Under the pieces are notes generated by a model that saw only the letters and a list, made by a program, of their open reading frames with translations, was not told the origin of the DNA and did not search any database. From OCS116 cluster bacterium AG-430-B22 (lineage in GTDB: Bacteria > Pseudomonadota > Alphaproteobacteria > MED-G09), in contig QCOD01000004.1 of the NCBI GenBank assembly GCA_003209955.1, positions 1-64,000 on the forward strand: a stretch of 64,000 nucleotides of DNA, written 5' to 3'. Numbering within the stretch: the stretch's first letter is position 1; every line of letters starts with the position of its first letter. Both the position numbers and the translations under genes were made by a program. Positions 25,078-36,761 of this stretch are shown here, in pieces.

Positions 25078-26624
25078 TGAGCTGGGAAGATGAGATAAAT
25101 GAATTAAAAAAAAGAGAGTCCTTAGCAGAAAAGATGGGTGGGAAAGAAAAGGTTAAACGACAAAAAGATAATAACCGTTTAAATGTCAGAGAAAGAATAA
25201 ACTTACTTTTAGATAAAGATTCTTTTCATGAGATTGGAAAAATAGCAGGAAAAGCGACATATGATGAACATGGAGAATTAAAAGAATTTTTACCTTCAAA
25301 TTTTGTTATGGGACGAGGATCGATAAATGGAAGAAAAGTTGTTGTTGGAGGTGATGATTTTACAGTAAGAGGTGGAGCGGCAGACGCATCGATTGCACAG
25401 AAACAAATAATGGCTGAACAACTTGCAAATGAATATAGACTTCCATTAATTCGTTTAATTGAGGGTACCGGCGGTGGTGGTTCAGTAAAATCACTTGATA
25501 TGGATGCAAGAACTTATATTCCTGGAAACCCAGGGTGGAATTGGGTAGTTGATAATTTATCTACTGTACCAGTTATCGCTCTTGCACTAGGCCCTGTTGC
25601 TGGCCTGGGCGCTGCAAGAGCAGTATCTAGCCATATATCAATAATGGTTCAAGGTATTTCGCAAATGTTTGTCGCTGGTCCGCCCGTAGTCAAAAGAGTT
25701 GGAGAAGATTTAACAAAAGAAGAATTAGGCGGAGCAGAAATACATTCTAAAAATGGAGCGATAGATATAGTTGTTGAATCTGAGGAAGAGGCTATTGAAA
25801 TTACAAAAAGAATTCTTTCATACCTTCCATCATCTGTTTTTGAACTTCCGCCAAGAGGGAAATGTAATGATGATCCAAAACGGAAAGATGAATGGTTAGT
25901 AAAAGCAATACCAAAAAATAGACGGAAAGTTTATAAATCAAGAAAAATTATAGAAACCATTTTTGATAAATCAAGTTTCATAGAAATTGGAAAAAATACT
26001 GGTCAATCAGTAGTTGCTGGTCTTGCAAGGCTTGATGGTTGGCCTGTAGGAGTACTTGCAAGCGATCCATATTTTTATGGTGGTGGCTGGACAACAGAGT
26101 CTTCAAATAAAGTAACTCGTTTTATTGATATTGCAGAAACTTTTCATCTACCTATCGTTCATTTAGTTGATAATCCTGGTTTTGTAATAGGATTAGAAGC
26201 AGAAAAAGCAGCTACTATTAGACATGGAGCAAGAGCCCTTACTGCAGTCTATCAGGCAACTGTTCCTTGGTGCTCAATTATTTTACGAAAAGTTTTTGGA
26301 GTTGCTGGAGCAGCACATATGAATGCATCAAGAGTACATTTCAGATATGCTTGGCCTTCAGGTGATTGGGGATCTCTACCAATGGAAGGTGGTATTGAGG
26401 CGGCTTTTAAATCCGATTTAGAAAAATCTGAAAACCCAGAAGAACTTCTAAAAGAAATCGAAAATAGAATGGAAAAAGTTAGGTCTCCATTTAGAACAGC
26501 TGAGTCCTTTTTAGCTGAAGAAATTATTGATCCAAGAGATACAAGAAAATTATTATGCGAATTTGCTAATCTCGCTGCACCATTAAGGACAATTGGTAAG
26601 ACAAAGTTTGGATTAAGACCATAA
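25077..26624 (+). CDS. Acyl-CoA carboxylase carboxyltransferase (beta) subunit, propionyl-CoA carboxylase-like
   Basis: This 515-residue biotin-dependent carboxyltransferase moves a carboxyl group from carboxybiotin to an acyl-CoA. Two crotonase-fold halves are visible, with glycine-rich oxyanion regions such as EGTGGGGSVKS (near residue 123) and the C-terminal half around GGWTTESSNK and VDNPGFVIG (near 340-370). The length matches PccB/MccB-type subunits. No biotin carboxylase (alpha) subunit is in the window, so the partner must lie elsewhere. It overlaps the peptide-transporter stop by one base and is followed after 10 bases by a TPR-dioxygenase, making a mixed three-gene unit. Propionyl-CoA versus methylcrotonyl-CoA or another acyl-CoA cannot be decided here. 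Confidence 0.88.
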   Translation: MSWEDEINELKKRESLAEKMGGKEKVKRQKDNNRLNVRERINLLLDKDSFHEIGKIAGKATYDEHGELKEFLPSNFVMGRGSINGRKVVVGGDDFTVRGGAADASIAQKQIMAEQLANEYRLPLIRLIEGTGGGGSVKSLDMDARTYIPGNPGWNWVVDNLSTVPVIALALGPVAGLGAARAVSSHISIMVQGISQMFVAGPPVVKRVGEDLTKEELGGAEIHSKNGAIDIVVESEEEAIEITKRILSYLPSSVFELPPRGKCNDDPKRKDEWLVKAIPKNRRKVYKSRKIIETIFDKSSFIEIGKNTGQSVVAGLARLDGWPVGVLASDPYFYGGGWTTESSNKVTRFIDIAETFHLPIVHLVDNPGFVIGLEAEKAATIRHGARALTAVYQATVPWCSIILRKVFGVAGAAHMNASRVHFRYAWPSGDWGSLPMEGGIEAAFKSDLEKSENPEELLKEIENRMEKVRSPFRTAESFLAEEIIDPRDTRKLLCEFANLAAPLRTIGKTKFGLRP

Positions 26625-26634
26625 TTAAAATTAT

Positions 26635-28200
26635 ATGGAAAACAAAATTAAAAATATAAAGAATTCTTTCAAAAATCGAAATTATGAAGAGGCTATTAAA
26701 GAATCAAAAAAATTTTTAGAAAATGATCATAACTCTTCAATATTTAATATTCTTGGTATTTCACTAGCGATGCTTAACAAAAACAATGATGCTATTAAAA
26801 CCTTCAATGATGCGATAATTAAATATCCTGATAATGAAGAATTAAAAATTAATCTTGCAAAAATATTTACTAAAGAAAGAAAATTTACAGAAACAATAAA
26901 AATATATGATGCCTTATGTCAACAAACAGGAAATGATGACTATAAAATAGAGCTAGCAAATAGTCACATTATGTGCAGCGATTATGATAAAGGAAACAAA
27001 CTAATAAATGATCTAATAGAGAAAGACAGCAATAATATTATTTTATTAAATAAAGTTGCTCAACTTCTTATCAAAGTTAAAAAGTTTGATAAGGCAGTTG
27101 AATACCTTGAAAGAGCAAATACCCTATCCCCAGGTAATATTGGAATTTTAAATAATCTTGCTATCGCTTATAAATTTTGTAGAAAATATAATGATGCCCT
27201 GAATATTTTTTTAAAACTTTTAGATAGTGAAGAAGATACAAGTAGTCATTTCCATATATATAATAATATTGGAACAATTTATATGTATTTAGATAAGTTG
27301 GATGAAGCGAAAAATTTTTTTAAAAGAAGTTTATCAATAAAACCAAACGATGAATCAACTAATTTTAATAATGGAAATTTATTAAGAAGATGCAAAGAAT
27401 ACGATCAAGCATCAGTTTTTTATAAAAAATCAGGTAAAATTGGAATACCCTCATATATGGAAATGCTTTATCAGATTGATGATAAAGAGAACTTCAAGAA
27501 TAATATATTAAAGTTAAGTAAAAATGATCCGTTTAATATCAGAGTTGCTGCAATATCTGAGTTTGCTTCTGAACAATGGGGCATAGAAAATCATTTTCCA
27601 TTTTGTCAAAATCCAATCCAATATTTATCTCATTTAAATATTGGAGAAGATTTAAAAGATTATAATTTTGAATATTCAAAACTTTTAGAAGACGCACAAA
27701 ATCTTGTTGAAATATGGGAACCAGAAGACTCTGAAGTAAAAAAAGGTATACAAACTTTTGGTAATATTTTTGATATAAAATCTAAGAATATGAAAATTTT
27801 TGAAAGTCTAATTTTGAACGAAATTGAAAAATACAGAATTTCTTATAAAAATAAAAATTCCCTATTTATAAATAATTGGCCAGAAGATTTTTATTTAAAT
27901 GGCTGGATGGTGAGTCTTGAAAGCAATGGGTACCAGAATTCACACATTCATCAAAATTCTTGGATGAGTGGTGTATTTTATATTAACATTCCTAGTGACT
28001 CTTCTGGTAAAGAAGGGGCAATAAGATTTAGTTTACAAGGCTTTGATTATCAAAAGAGAAAAGATAAATCTAAAGAAAAAATAGTTAAACCAAAAATAGG
28101 TGATATAGTTTTATTTCCTTCTTCATTATTTCATAGCGTTATTCCCTTTAATTCTAATGAAAATAGAATTTGTTTAGCTTTTGATGTGATAAAAAAATAA
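26635..28200 (+). CDS. TPR-repeat 2OG-Fe(II) oxygenase (PF13759-like), dispersed paralogue
   Basis: This 521-residue protein has TPR repeats to about residue 270, the linker FASEQWGIENHFPFC near 305, then an intact oxygenase domain: NSHIHQNSWMSG (HIH near 436) and FPSSLFHSVIPF (His near 499) followed by NRICLAFD. It is the closest relative of the gene at 11799-13367 but stands outside the main array, 10 bases behind the acyl-CoA carboxylase gene. All metal-site residues that the array siblings share are present, so it is expected to be active. The target is unknown. No terminator is visible after it. Confidence 0.87.
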   Translation: MENKIKNIKNSFKNRNYEEAIKESKKFLENDHNSSIFNILGISLAMLNKNNDAIKTFNDAIIKYPDNEELKINLAKIFTKERKFTETIKIYDALCQQTGNDDYKIELANSHIMCSDYDKGNKLINDLIEKDSNNIILLNKVAQLLIKVKKFDKAVEYLERANTLSPGNIGILNNLAIAYKFCRKYNDALNIFLKLLDSEEDTSSHFHIYNNIGTIYMYLDKLDEAKNFFKRSLSIKPNDESTNFNNGNLLRRCKEYDQASVFYKKSGKIGIPSYMEMLYQIDDKENFKNNILKLSKNDPFNIRVAAISEFASEQWGIENHFPFCQNPIQYLSHLNIGEDLKDYNFEYSKLLEDAQNLVEIWEPEDSEVKKGIQTFGNIFDIKSKNMKIFESLILNEIEKYRISYKNKNSLFINNWPEDFYLNGWMVSLESNGYQNSHIHQNSWMSGVFYINIPSDSSGKEGAIRFSLQGFDYQKRKDKSKEKIVKPKIGDIVLFPSSLFHSVIPFNSNENRICLAFDVIKK

Positions 28201-28235
28201 AAAAATGTCATAAAATTAGGTACTTACTGCCTTTA

Positions 28236-28253
28236 TGTTGTATTAATACAACA
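28236..28253. promoter_or_regulatory. Perfect 18-bp palindrome upstream of gltB
   Basis: TGTTGTATTAATACAACA is its own reverse complement. It lies about 96-113 bases before the preferred gltB start in a 148-bp gap. With no loop and no T tract it does not look like a terminator and is more likely an operator for glutamate synthase expression. The binding protein is unknown. Confidence 0.5.
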
Positions 28254-28348
28254 CTACTTGATTTTATTTCTTTTTTGTTATAAAACATCACATCTTACTA
28301 CTAACGAAAAACAATAATTAATTAATACAGGTGGGAAGCATAGTTTTT

Positions 28349-31300
28349 ATGGACACTAAATTTATGGCTGAAAATAATATTGAAAAAAATAATATAGGTT
28401 TCCCTAAAAACCAAGGCCTTTATGACTCATCAAAAGAACATGACTCATGTGGTGTTGGTTTTATTGTTGATACAAAAAATAATGCCTCACATGATATCGT
28501 AAACAAAGGTCTTTCCATGCTTTGTAATTTAGAGCATAGAGGAGCAGTTGGTGCTGATCCTAAAGCAGGCGATGGGTCTGGCATTTTGATACAGATCCCT
28601 CACGAATTTTTTGAAAAGGAAATAAATCATTTCGAGTTACCGCAGAAAAATGAATATGCTGTCGGAGTATTCTTTTTAAGAAAAGATGAAGAATTAAAAA
28701 ATAAAATTCTAGAAAAAATTGAAAATGTTTGTATTAACGAAAATATTCCTTTTTTAGGATGGAGATTATCTCCTACTTACGAAGAAGAATTAGGTTGGTC
28801 AGTCAAGCCAACTATACCTTATGTTTATCATTTATTTGTTGGTAAACCAGATAATGTTATAGAGCAGGACGATTTTGAGAGAAAAATATATGTTTTAAGA
28901 CAATGTATCGATAAAGAAATTATGATGATGGGTAATGAATATTATAATCAGTTTTATATTCCATCATTTTCTTCAAGAACAATTTTGTACAAAGGTATGG
29001 TCCTATCTGATCAGGTAGGAACAGTTGGAAATAAATTAGGTTTTTTTGAAGATTTATCTGACAGCTCAATTGTTTCATCCTTCGCATTAATTCATCAAAG
29101 ATTTTCAACAAACACTTTTCCAACATGGAGTCTTGCTCAGCCATTTCGTATGCTTTGTCATAATGGCGAAATAAATACACTTAGAGGAAATATTAATTGG
29201 ATGAATGCTAGGCACAGCATCCTTAAATCTGAAAAATTTCAAGATGATATGGATAAAATTTGGCCAATAATTAAAGAAGGTCAATCTGATAGTGCTTCCT
29301 TTGATAATGCTCTAGAGCTTTTAGTTTTAGGAGGATATTCAATTTCCGAAGCTATGTTAATTATGATACCTGAAGCATGGCAAAATAATTCTTTAATGGA
29401 TAAAAAACTGAGAAGTTTTTATGAGTACCATGCTCCCCTGATGGAGCCATGGGATGGGCCTGCAAATATTGCCTTTACTGATGGTAAACAAATAGGTGCA
29501 ATGTTAGATAGAAACGGATTGAGACCTGCAAGATATTTAACAACAAATGATAACAAGGTAATCTTTGCATCTGAAATGGGCTTAATACCTGTTGATGAGA
29601 AAGATATTGTTTCAAAATGGCGTCTGCAGCCAGGTAAAATGCTTTTAATTGATCTTGAAAATAAATCAGTTGTTGATGATGACACAATTAAGAAAAATAT
29701 TTCTGAAAAAAATGATTGGGAGAAAATGGTACAACTTAGTCAGATTGATCTTCAAAATATTTCTCCATCTGACAAAGATAGAAGAATTGAAAATACACTA
29801 TCACAATTCGAACTCTTAAAGGCGAATGGTTATACTCAAGAGGATGAAAGTTTTTTGATGAATCCTATGGCTCATACTGGAGCAGAGGCAACAGGATCGA
29901 TGGGAACCGATACACCGATCTCAGCATTATCAAATAAATCAAAACTTCTATATACTTATTTTAAACAAAACTTTGCTCAAGTAACTAACCCTCCTATTGA
30001 TCCCATAAGAGAAGAGATAGTAATGTCTTTGGTGAATTATATTGGAAAAAGAGGCAACATACTCGATATCAATTCAAGTGAATATTCAAACTGCATAAAA
30101 GTCAATCAACCAATCCTCAAAGAAAAAGAACTAAACAAAATAATTTCATTTGCAGACAGTAATTCAAAAAATTTAAAGGTTAAGGAATTAGATATAACTT
30201 TCAAAAAAAATGCAGATGGGCAATCTCTCCTAAAGAAAATAAATGAACTTTCAGAAGAGGCTGAAAGACAAGTTAATGATGGCAACAATATATTAATTTT
30301 AACAGATAAAAATATATCTGAAGATAATATTTCTATACCAGCTTTATTAGCTGTATCTGCAGTGCATCATCATTTAATTAAAAAAGGCTTAAGAACTTCA
30401 ACAGGGCTAATTATTGAAACTGCTGAAGCAAGAGAAGTTCATCATTTTTGTTGCCTAGCAGGATACGGGGCAGATGCGATTAGTCCTTGGCTTGCCTTAA
30501 GACAAGTAAGAAATTTAGCTCCAGATTTAGAAGAAAAATCTGAAGATAATTATATCAAAGCATGTGGAAAAGGTATGTTAAAAGTCATGTCAAAAATGGG
30601 CATATCAACATATCAATCTTATTGCGGTGCTCAAATTTTTGATGCAATTGGATTATCGTCAGATTTAATAAATAAGTATTTCTTTGGAACAGCATCTAAA
30701 GTTGAAGGAATAAATCTTGATGAAATTGAAGAAGAAACTATACGAAGACATACTAAGGCTTTTGAGAAACTGCCTGGTCAAGAAAATATGTTGGATGTAG
30801 GTGGTGAATATGCGTTAAGGATTCGTGGTGAAGACCATGTTTGGAATAGCGACACTGTTAGAGATCTTCAACATGCAGTAAGAGCTAACAATTTTGAAAC
30901 ATATGAAAGTTATGCTGAACAGATCAACCAGCAAGATAAAAAGCTTATGACATTAAGAGGATTATTTTCTTTTAAATCTCCTGAAAGTTTTGGAAGATCT
31001 GCTTTAGATATTGATGAAGTTGAAGATGCAAAAAATATTGTTAAAAGATTTGCTACAGGAGCTATGTCTTTTGGATCAATTAGTAGAGAAGCTCATACCA
31101 ACCTTGCAATAGCGATGAATAGGATTGGGGGAAAATCAAATACTGGTGAAGGCGGAGAGGAAACTGATAGATTCAACCCTATGGAAAATGGCGACTCAAT
31201 GAGATCAGCTATTAAGCAAGTTGCTTCTGGAAGATTTGGAGTTACTGCAGAGTATTTATCAAATTCTGATATGATTCAGATAAAAATGGCTCAAGGAGCA

Positions 31301-32980
31301 AAACCTGGTGAAGGCGGACAGCTCCCAGGACACAAAGTTGACGATACAATTGCAAAAGTCAGATACTCAACTCCTGGCGTTGGATTAATATCTCCACCGC
31401 CGCATCATGATATATATTCGATCGAAGACCTAGCTCAATTAATATACGATTTAAAAAATTCTAATCCTGATGCAGCAATCTCAGTTAAACTTGTTTCTGA
31501 GGTTGGTGTTGGTACTGTAGCTGCAGGCGTATCTAAAGCTAAAGCAGATCATGTAACAATTTCTGGTTTTGAAGGGGGAACTGGTGCTAGCCCATTAACT
31601 TCAATCAAACATGCCGGAAGTCCATGGGAAATTGGACTTGCAGAAACTCATCAAACTCTTGTTCTTAATGGTTTAAGATCCAGGATAGCTGTTCAAGTTG
31701 ATGGTGGGTTAAGGACTGGGAGAGATGTTGTTGTCGGAGCCTTGTTAGGGGCTGACGAATTTGGTTTTTCAACAGCTCCACTTATTGCTTCTGGATGTAT
31801 TATGATGAGAAAATGTCATTTAAATACATGCCCAGTTGGCATTGCAACTCAGGATAAAGAGTTAAGAAAACTCTTTAACGGACAGCCAGAGCATGTAGTC
31901 AATTACTTCTTCTTTGTAGCTGAGGAAGTAAGAAAAATCATGGCTGAATTAGGATTTAAAAATTTTAATGATATGATTGGTCAAAGTGAAGTCTTAGAAA
32001 CTAATCAAGCTATCAAGCATTGGAAGGCAGAAGGTCTTGATTTTAAGAACTTGTTCTTCAAAGCTGAAAATTGGGAAGGCGAAGACAATTTTAATAGTAA
32101 AGAACAAGATCATAACATATATGAAATTTTAGATAGAGAGTTTATTGATAAAGCTAAAACAGCAATCAATAATCAGAAACCAATTCAAATTCATAGTGAT
32201 ATCAAAAATACAGATAGGTCTACCGGAACTATGCTCTCTCATGAAGTAGCAAAGAAATATGGTCATGCTGGATTAGCTCATGACACAATTAATATTCAAC
32301 TTAAAGGGACAGCTGGACAGAGTTTTGGCGCTTTTCTAGCAAAAGGCGTAACATTAGATTTAGAAGGCGAAGCAAATGATTATGTAGGAAAAGGATTGTC
32401 AGGTGGAAGAATTTCTATACGCCCTTCCCTAGTATCATCAATAATTCCAGAAGAAAGCATGATAGTAGGTAACACTGTTCTCTATGGAGCTATTGAGGGT
32501 GAATGCTACTTTAGAGGTATAGCAGGTGAAAGATTTGCTGTAAGAAATTCTGGTGCGACAGCTATAGTTGAAGGTGCTGGCGATCATTGTTGCGAATATA
32601 TGACTGGTGGTATTGTAGTCGTAATCGGTGATGTAGGTAGAAATTTTGGCGCCGGAATGTCTGGAGGTATTGCATATATACTTGATCCAGATGATAAACT
32701 TCAGGATCTTTACAACCCTGAAATGATTGAGCTTGAAACAATCACTGAAGATAATGACAATAGTAACGATAAATTTATAGATAATCATCTCTTCAACGAT
32801 AAAAATAGATTAAACAAATTAATTAAAAACCATTTGCACTATACAAATAGTAAGAAAGCATCAGAAATATTAGATAATTTTTCAAATTATCTTCCTTTAT
32901 TTAAAAAGGTAATGCCGGTTGAATATAAAAAAGTTTTAATGCAAAACATTGAAAAAAAACAAGAAGAAGAAAGAGCATAA
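28349..32980 (+). CDS. gltB: Glutamate synthase (NADPH) large subunit
   Basis: The large chain of GOGAT makes two glutamates from 2-oxoglutarate and glutamine, completing GS-GOGAT ammonium assimilation in the cytoplasm. Counting from the ATG at 28349 (1543 residues), the N-terminal amidohydrolase nucleophile is Cys34 in HDSCGVGF; processing to expose it is known for the family. The FMN-binding synthase domain contains the 3Fe-4S cluster cysteines in the block [15 protein letters not shown] near residue 1150, and a C-terminal GxGxG-type domain follows. The full length is normal. I prefer ATG 28349 over the in-frame GTG at 28331 because AGGTGGGA precedes it at suitable distance. The small subunit gene follows after 10 bases. 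Confidence 0.96.
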   Translation: MDTKFMAENNIEKNNIGFPKNQGLYDSSKEHDSCGVGFIVDTKNNASHDIVNKGLSMLCNLEHRGAVGADPKAGDGSGILIQIPHEFFEKEINHFELPQKNEYAVGVFFLRKDEELKNKILEKIENVCINENIPFLGWRLSPTYEEELGWSVKPTIPYVYHLFVGKPDNVIEQDDFERKIYVLRQCIDKEIMMMGNEYYNQFYIPSFSSRTILYKGMVLSDQVGTVGNKLGFFEDLSDSSIVSSFALIHQRFSTNTFPTWSLAQPFRMLCHNGEINTLRGNINWMNARHSILKSEKFQDDMDKIWPIIKEGQSDSASFDNALELLVLGGYSISEAMLIMIPEAWQNNSLMDKKLRSFYEYHAPLMEPWDGPANIAFTDGKQIGAMLDRNGLRPARYLTTNDNKVIFASEMGLIPVDEKDIVSKWRLQPGKMLLIDLENKSVVDDDTIKKNISEKNDWEKMVQLSQIDLQNISPSDKDRRIENTLSQFELLKANGYTQEDESFLMNPMAHTGAEATGSMGTDTPISALSNKSKLLYTYFKQNFAQVTNPPIDPIREEIVMSLVNYIGKRGNILDINSSEYSNCIKVNQPILKEKELNKIISFADSNSKNLKVKELDITFKKNADGQSLLKKINELSEEAERQVNDGNNILILTDKNISEDNISIPALLAVSAVHHHLIKKGLRTSTGLIIETAEAREVHHFCCLAGYGADAISPWLALRQVRNLAPDLEEKSEDNYIKACGKGMLKVMSKMGISTYQSYCGAQIFDAIGLSSDLINKYFFGTASKVEGINLDEIEEETIRRHTKAFEKLPGQENMLDVGGEYALRIRGEDHVWNSDTVRDLQHAVRANNFETYESYAEQINQQDKKLMTLRGLFSFKSPESFGRSALDIDEVEDAKNIVKRFATGAMSFGSISREAHTNLAIAMNRIGGKSNTGEGGEETDRFNPMENGDSMRSAIKQVASGRFGVTAEYLSNSDMIQIKMAQGAKPGEGGQLPGHKVDDTIAKVRYSTPGVGLISPPPHHDIYSIEDLAQLIYDLKNSNPDAAISVKLVSEVGVGTVAAGVSKAKADHVTISGFEGGTGASPLTSIKHAGSPWEIGLAETHQTLVLNGLRSRIAVQVDGGLRTGRDVVVGALLGADEFGFSTAPLIASGCIMMRKCHLNTCPVGIATQDKELRKLFNGQPEHVVNYFFFVAEEVRKIMAELGFKNFNDMIGQSEVLETNQAIKHWKAEGLDFKNLFFKAENWEGEDNFNSKEQDHNIYEILDREFIDKAKTAINNQKPIQIHSDIKNTDRSTGTMLSHEVAKKYGHAGLAHDTINIQLKGTAGQSFGAFLAKGVTLDLEGEANDYVGKGLSGGRISIRPSLVSSIIPEESMIVGNTVLYGAIEGECYFRGIAGERFAVRNSGATAIVEGAGDHCCEYMTGGIVVVIGDVGRNFGAGMSGGIAYILDPDDKLQDLYNPEMIELETITEDNDNSNDKFIDNHLFNDKNRLNKLIKNHLHYTNSKKASEILDNFSNYLPLFKKVMPVEYKKVLMQNIEKKQEEERA

Positions 32981-32990
32981 AGGATTAAAA

Positions 32991-34409
32991 ATGGGTAAAG
33001 TTACAGGTTTTATGGAAATCAGAAAAAAAGATAGAAAATATCTTGATGTGGACTCTAGAATAACAAACTATAATGAGTTTGTTGTCCCGCTTACGAACGA
33101 TGAGACTAAGGATCAAGCTGCACGATGTATGGATTGTGGGGTACCATATTGTCATTCTGGTTGCCCAGTCAACAATCAAATACCTGACTGGAATGATCTA
33201 GTTTACTCAGACAAATGGGAAGAGGCTCTTAATAATCTCCATTCTACAAATAATTTTCCTGAATTCACAGGAAGAATATGTCCTGCTCCTTGTGAAGCAT
33301 CGTGTACTCTAAATCTATATGAAGAACCTGTTTCTATAAAAACTATAGAGTGTTCAATTATTGATACTGGTTATAAAAATGGTTGGATTGTTCCTGTTAT
33401 TGCAGAAAAAAAGATAGATAAAACTATAGCTATTATTGGGTCTGGTCCAGCTGGTATGGCGTGCGCCCAGCAACTAGTTAGAGCCGGTTATAATGTAACT
33501 GTATTTGAAAAAAACGAAAAAATTGGTGGACTTCTTAGATATGGAATACCTGATTTTAAAATGGAAAAACATCTAATTGATAAAAGAGAAGACCAAATGT
33601 CAAAAGAAGGTGTTAATTTCAAAACTGGTATAAATGTTGGAAAGGATATTAGTATTGATGAAATAAAAAATCAGTATGATGCAGTGGTGCTAGCGGGCGG
33701 CTCTGAATATCCAAGAGATTTACCTATTGAAGGTAGAGAGTTAGATGGTGTTCATTTTGCTATGGATTTTCTTCCTCAACAAAACCGAAGGGTATCAAAC
33801 GAGGCCAATATCTTTTCAAAAGAAATAATAGCTAGGGATAAAGATGTGATTGTTATCGGAGGTGGTGACACTGGTTCCGATTGTATAGGCACATCAATAA
33901 GACAGGGTGCAAAGTCAGTAACACAATTAGAAATTATGCCTATTCCACCGGAAGAAGAAGATAAAGGTTTAACTTGGCCAAACTGGCCCTTAAAACTAAG
34001 AACTTCATCAAGCCAAGAGGAAGGCGCATTGAGAGATTTTTCTGTTTTGACAGAATCAATTGAAGGCGAAAATGGTTCTGTGACAGCAATTAATTGTGTA
34101 AAAGTTAATGATAAAATGAAACCAATAAAAAATAGTAATTTTAAGTTAAAAGCTGATTTAGTTTTATTGGCAATGGGTTTTATACATCCAACGCATAAAG
34201 GAATGATTGAAAAACTTGGCGTTGAAAAAGATTCAAGAGGTAATGTACTTGCAAATACATCAGATTATAAAACTAGTATTGATAATGTTTTCTCCGCAGG
34301 TGATATGAGAAGAGGACAATCGCTAGTTGTTTGGGCAATTCGCGAAGGTCGTCAATGTGCAAGCTCAGTTGATCTATTTTTATCAGGGGAAAGAAGCTTA
34401 CCTTTTTAA
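32991..34409 (+). CDS. gltD: Glutamate synthase (NADPH) small subunit
   Basis: The beta subunit of GOGAT oxidises NADPH and passes electrons to GltB. Counting from ATG 32991 it has 472 residues: an N-terminal iron-sulfur domain with [17 protein letters not shown] and [12 protein letters not shown], then FAD- and NADPH-binding Rossmann folds ([14 protein letters not shown] near 152, [11 protein letters not shown] near 290). I chose 32991 because AAAGGA precedes it and it begins after the gltB stop; upstream in-frame ATGs would lie inside gltB. It converges with the VWA-protein gene, their ends overlapping by four bases. Confidence 0.95.
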   Translation: MGKVTGFMEIRKKDRKYLDVDSRITNYNEFVVPLTNDETKDQAARCMDCGVPYCHSGCPVNNQIPDWNDLVYSDKWEEALNNLHSTNNFPEFTGRICPAPCEASCTLNLYEEPVSIKTIECSIIDTGYKNGWIVPVIAEKKIDKTIAIIGSGPAGMACAQQLVRAGYNVTVFEKNEKIGGLLRYGIPDFKMEKHLIDKREDQMSKEGVNFKTGINVGKDISIDEIKNQYDAVVLAGGSEYPRDLPIEGRELDGVHFAMDFLPQQNRRVSNEANIFSKEIIARDKDVIVIGGGDTGSDCIGTSIRQGAKSVTQLEIMPIPPEEEDKGLTWPNWPLKLRTSSSQEEGALRDFSVLTESIEGENGSVTAINCVKVNDKMKPIKNSNFKLKADLVLLAMGFIHPTHKGMIEKLGVEKDSRGNVLANTSDYKTSIDNVFSAGDMRRGQSLVVWAIREGRQCASSVDLFLSGERSLPF

Positions 34410-35749
34410 AATGAATATCTTAAAAGATCTTCTACAACCTTTTCAAGATCACTTAAGGAACTGCATGCTTTGGCTTTATGGCAATATGGTGCATACCTAT
34501 TCATCTCAGAGTCACCAGTTCCCCATAAAGTTTTTGGTTCTGGATTTAGAAAAATAATTCTTTTTGATTTTTCATGTAATGATTTTAAAATATCTGTCCT
34601 TGGATCACCAAAATTTGATCGTCCATCACCTAAAATAATTAATGTTGTTTTTCTATCAATATCATTTTCGATAAAACCCTCTAAATCACTTAATGATTGA
34701 CCATAATCAGTTGAGCCTCCCCCATGTAAGATTAATGTTTCTGCTGCTGCATCTTCTATATCCTTTGTATCAAAGAGATCAGTTACTTCACCAGCTTTAT
34801 TGGAAAAAGCAAAAGAACGAATATTGGGCAAAACTTCTGATAAACTATATAAGAACATTAGAAAAAATCTTGCAACATTTGCTACTGATCCAGACACGTC
34901 ACAGAGGGCAATAACTTTTGGGCGATCAACTTTTTTTCTTTTCCATAAAGTTTTAAAAAGTAATCCATCATGTTGTTGGTTTACTCTCAATGTTGAACGA
35001 ATATCCAAAACACCTCTATTAGCTTTTCTTTTCTTTCTAGAGTGTAATGCTATTAAACGTTTCGCCATCTTTCTTACAATCCCGGTCATTAAAGCAAAAT
35101 CAGACTTATCTACCTGACTTAATCTAATTTGAGAAAGAGCATCTTCTCGTATTTGTTTTCCAGACTCAGATGTTCTTAACTTTAATTGATGTTCCACATA
35201 ATCTCTAATCTCAAGACGAATACGCTCCCTAACCTCTTTTAAATCCTCTTCCCTTTTATTATTTCCTTCTCTAGAGGCTTGGAAAATATCATTATTGAGT
35301 TTTTCTAGACCCATAGACTCAAGTATTTTTCTTGTAAACATCCCTGTTTGTGTGAAAAGTTTTATATCCCTTAAACCTACTTCACTTGCAGCATCTGCTA
35401 GAGATGTCATTAAGGCGGTTTTGTCCGATGTTTTAAGTAAAGATTCCAAGTCATTATTGTTCTGAGGATCATAAATTTTATCAGAAACATTCTTTTCATG
35501 AACCTCTTCTTCAGAAGGATCATCTATATTCATAAAATCTTCTTTAAAAAAGTTATCAAAACAATCCGCAAAAATTTCTTTCTCTCTAATGCTCTTAGCA
35601 AGTGATTGAGATAAACTTTCCTTTAACAAGTTTTTATCATCAAGACCAATAATTGAAGATATCTTCATAGCGTCTATGGTTTCTGAAGAAGATATCCTTA
35701 CGTCTGATAATCGTAAAACCTTAATAAAATCTCTTAAAAAATCGACCAT
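34406..35749 (-). CDS. VWA-domain CoxE-like protein
   Basis: This 447-residue protein has an N-terminal charged helical region (with an acidic insert near residues 70-100) and a C-terminal von Willebrand A-type domain. The domain shows a MIDAS-like DVSGSV motif near residue 285 and a second acidic site in [11 protein letters not shown] near 345. CoxE/VWA proteins act with a MoxR-family AAA ATPase as a chaperone pair that inserts or activates metal cofactors or assembles complexes. The partner ATPase gene lies 10 bases upstream on the same strand. The client enzyme cannot be identified from this window; no carbon monoxide dehydrogenase gene is present. Confidence 0.85.
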   Translation of the reverse strand: MVDFLRDFIKVLRLSDVRISSSETIDAMKISSIIGLDDKNLLKESLSQSLAKSIREKEIFADCFDNFFKEDFMNIDDPSEEEVHEKNVSDKIYDPQNNNDLESLLKTSDKTALMTSLADAASEVGLRDIKLFTQTGMFTRKILESMGLEKLNNDIFQASREGNNKREEDLKEVRERIRLEIRDYVEHQLKLRTSESGKQIREDALSQIRLSQVDKSDFALMTGIVRKMAKRLIALHSRKKRKANRGVLDIRSTLRVNQQHDGLLFKTLWKRKKVDRPKVIALCDVSGSVANVARFFLMFLYSLSEVLPNIRSFAFSNKAGEVTDLFDTKDIEDAAAETLILHGGGSTDYGQSLSDLEGFIENDIDRKTTLIILGDGRSNFGDPRTDILKSLHEKSKRIIFLNPEPKTLWGTGDSEMNRYAPYCHKAKACSSLSDLEKVVEDLLRYSF

Positions 35750-35759
35750 GCTTTATTCT

Positions 35760-36686
35760 TTAAGCGTTTCCTTTTCTAATCATCGCCTCTATCTCAGAGT
35801 CAGCAGCATCGATATCGCTTTGAAATTTGAGCAATACATTAAGAGTTTCTCTTACAAGATTTGCATCAAGAGATTTTACATTTAAAAGAACCAATGACTT
35901 TGCCCAATCAATTGTTTCGGCAACTGATGGTAACTTTTTTAAATCCAAATCCCTTAAATTCTGAACGAAATTTACTAATTCTGTTTTTAATTTTTTTTCA
36001 ATATCTGGAACTCGTGAGGCAATAATTTGTTCTTCTAATTTAGCATCAGGGAAAGGAATATATAAATGCAAGCACCTTCTTTTCAAAGCATCGCCAATTT
36101 CTCTAGTGTTATTTGAGGTTAAAAAAACAATTGGTTTAACTTTCCCTTTTATTGTTCCGATTTCAGGAATTGATACTTGATAATCAGATAAAATCTCCAA
36201 TAGAAAGGCTTCAAATTCGTCATCAGATTTATCAATTTCATCAATTAGTAAAACTGTTCCTTTATCATCACTAACAGCCTTTAATAGTGGTCTTGGTTCC
36301 AAAAATTTATCTGAGAAAAATATATCATCAAAATTATGCAGACTTTCTATTGAACTTTCTAAACCGCTCTTATCAGAAATAATATCATTTAATTTATCTT
36401 TTAATACTTGAGTATATAAAAGTTGCTTTCCATATTTCCATTCATACAAAGCTTTGGCTTCATCAAGCCCTTCATAACATTGTAATCTAATCAATGATTT
36501 ATTCATCCATTCGGAGGTTGCTTTAGCTAATTCTGTTTTTCCAACTCCAGGTGGTCCCTCAACCAATATTGGTTTGTTTAAATTTTGGCTTAAATATATT
36601 GCTGTGGCTATTTGTAAATTGCAAATATAGCCTTCTTTTTCGAAATTAAGTTGAATTAAATCAATAGCATTTTTTGAAGCAGACAA
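35760..36686 (-). CDS. MoxR-family AAA+ ATPase
   Basis: This 308-residue AAA+ ATPase has Walker A GPPGVGKTELAKA near residue 43, Walker B TVLLIDEIDKSDDEFEAF near 144, a sensor-type LTSNNTREI near 190 and an arginine-rich KRRC block after it. The MoxR family works as a chaperone with VWA-domain proteins to mature cofactor-containing or multi-subunit enzymes. The downstream CoxE-like VWA gene, 10 bases away, completes the usual pair. It is divergent from the TPR-methyltransferase gene; the 75-bp gap holds a TATAAT (36720-36725) in rightward orientation but no clear partner -35. Confidence 0.9.
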   Translation of the reverse strand: MSASKNAIDLIQLNFEKEGYICNLQIATAIYLSQNLNKPILVEGPPGVGKTELAKATSEWMNKSLIRLQCYEGLDEAKALYEWKYGKQLLYTQVLKDKLNDIISDKSGLESSIESLHNFDDIFFSDKFLEPRPLLKAVSDDKGTVLLIDEIDKSDDEFEAFLLEILSDYQVSIPEIGTIKGKVKPIVFLTSNNTREIGDALKRRCLHLYIPFPDAKLEEQIIASRVPDIEKKLKTELVNFVQNLRDLDLKKLPSVAETIDWAKSLVLLNVKSLDANLVRETLNVLLKFQSDIDAADSEIEAMIRKGNA

Positions 36687-36761
36687 TTAAAATTCCTTTT
36701 TTGAATATCAGTGTTATCATATAATTAAAGGCATTAGTCCACTTAAATTTAAGAATATGGA

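Noticed and set aside
28219..28232. Sigma-54-type promoter (GG...GC) before gltB
   Set aside because: GG and GC are separated by 8 bases rather than 10, and the surrounding consensus is poor.
28201..28235. Terminator after the TPR-dioxygenase at 26635-28200
   Set aside because: No GC stem followed by a T run is present; the palindrome at 28236 has no loop or T tract.
36697..36725. Full sigma-70 promoter for the TPR-methyltransferase gene
   Set aside because: TATAAT at 36720-36725 is good, but the only TTGAAT is 13 bp away, too close, and the correctly spaced hexamer is just T-rich.
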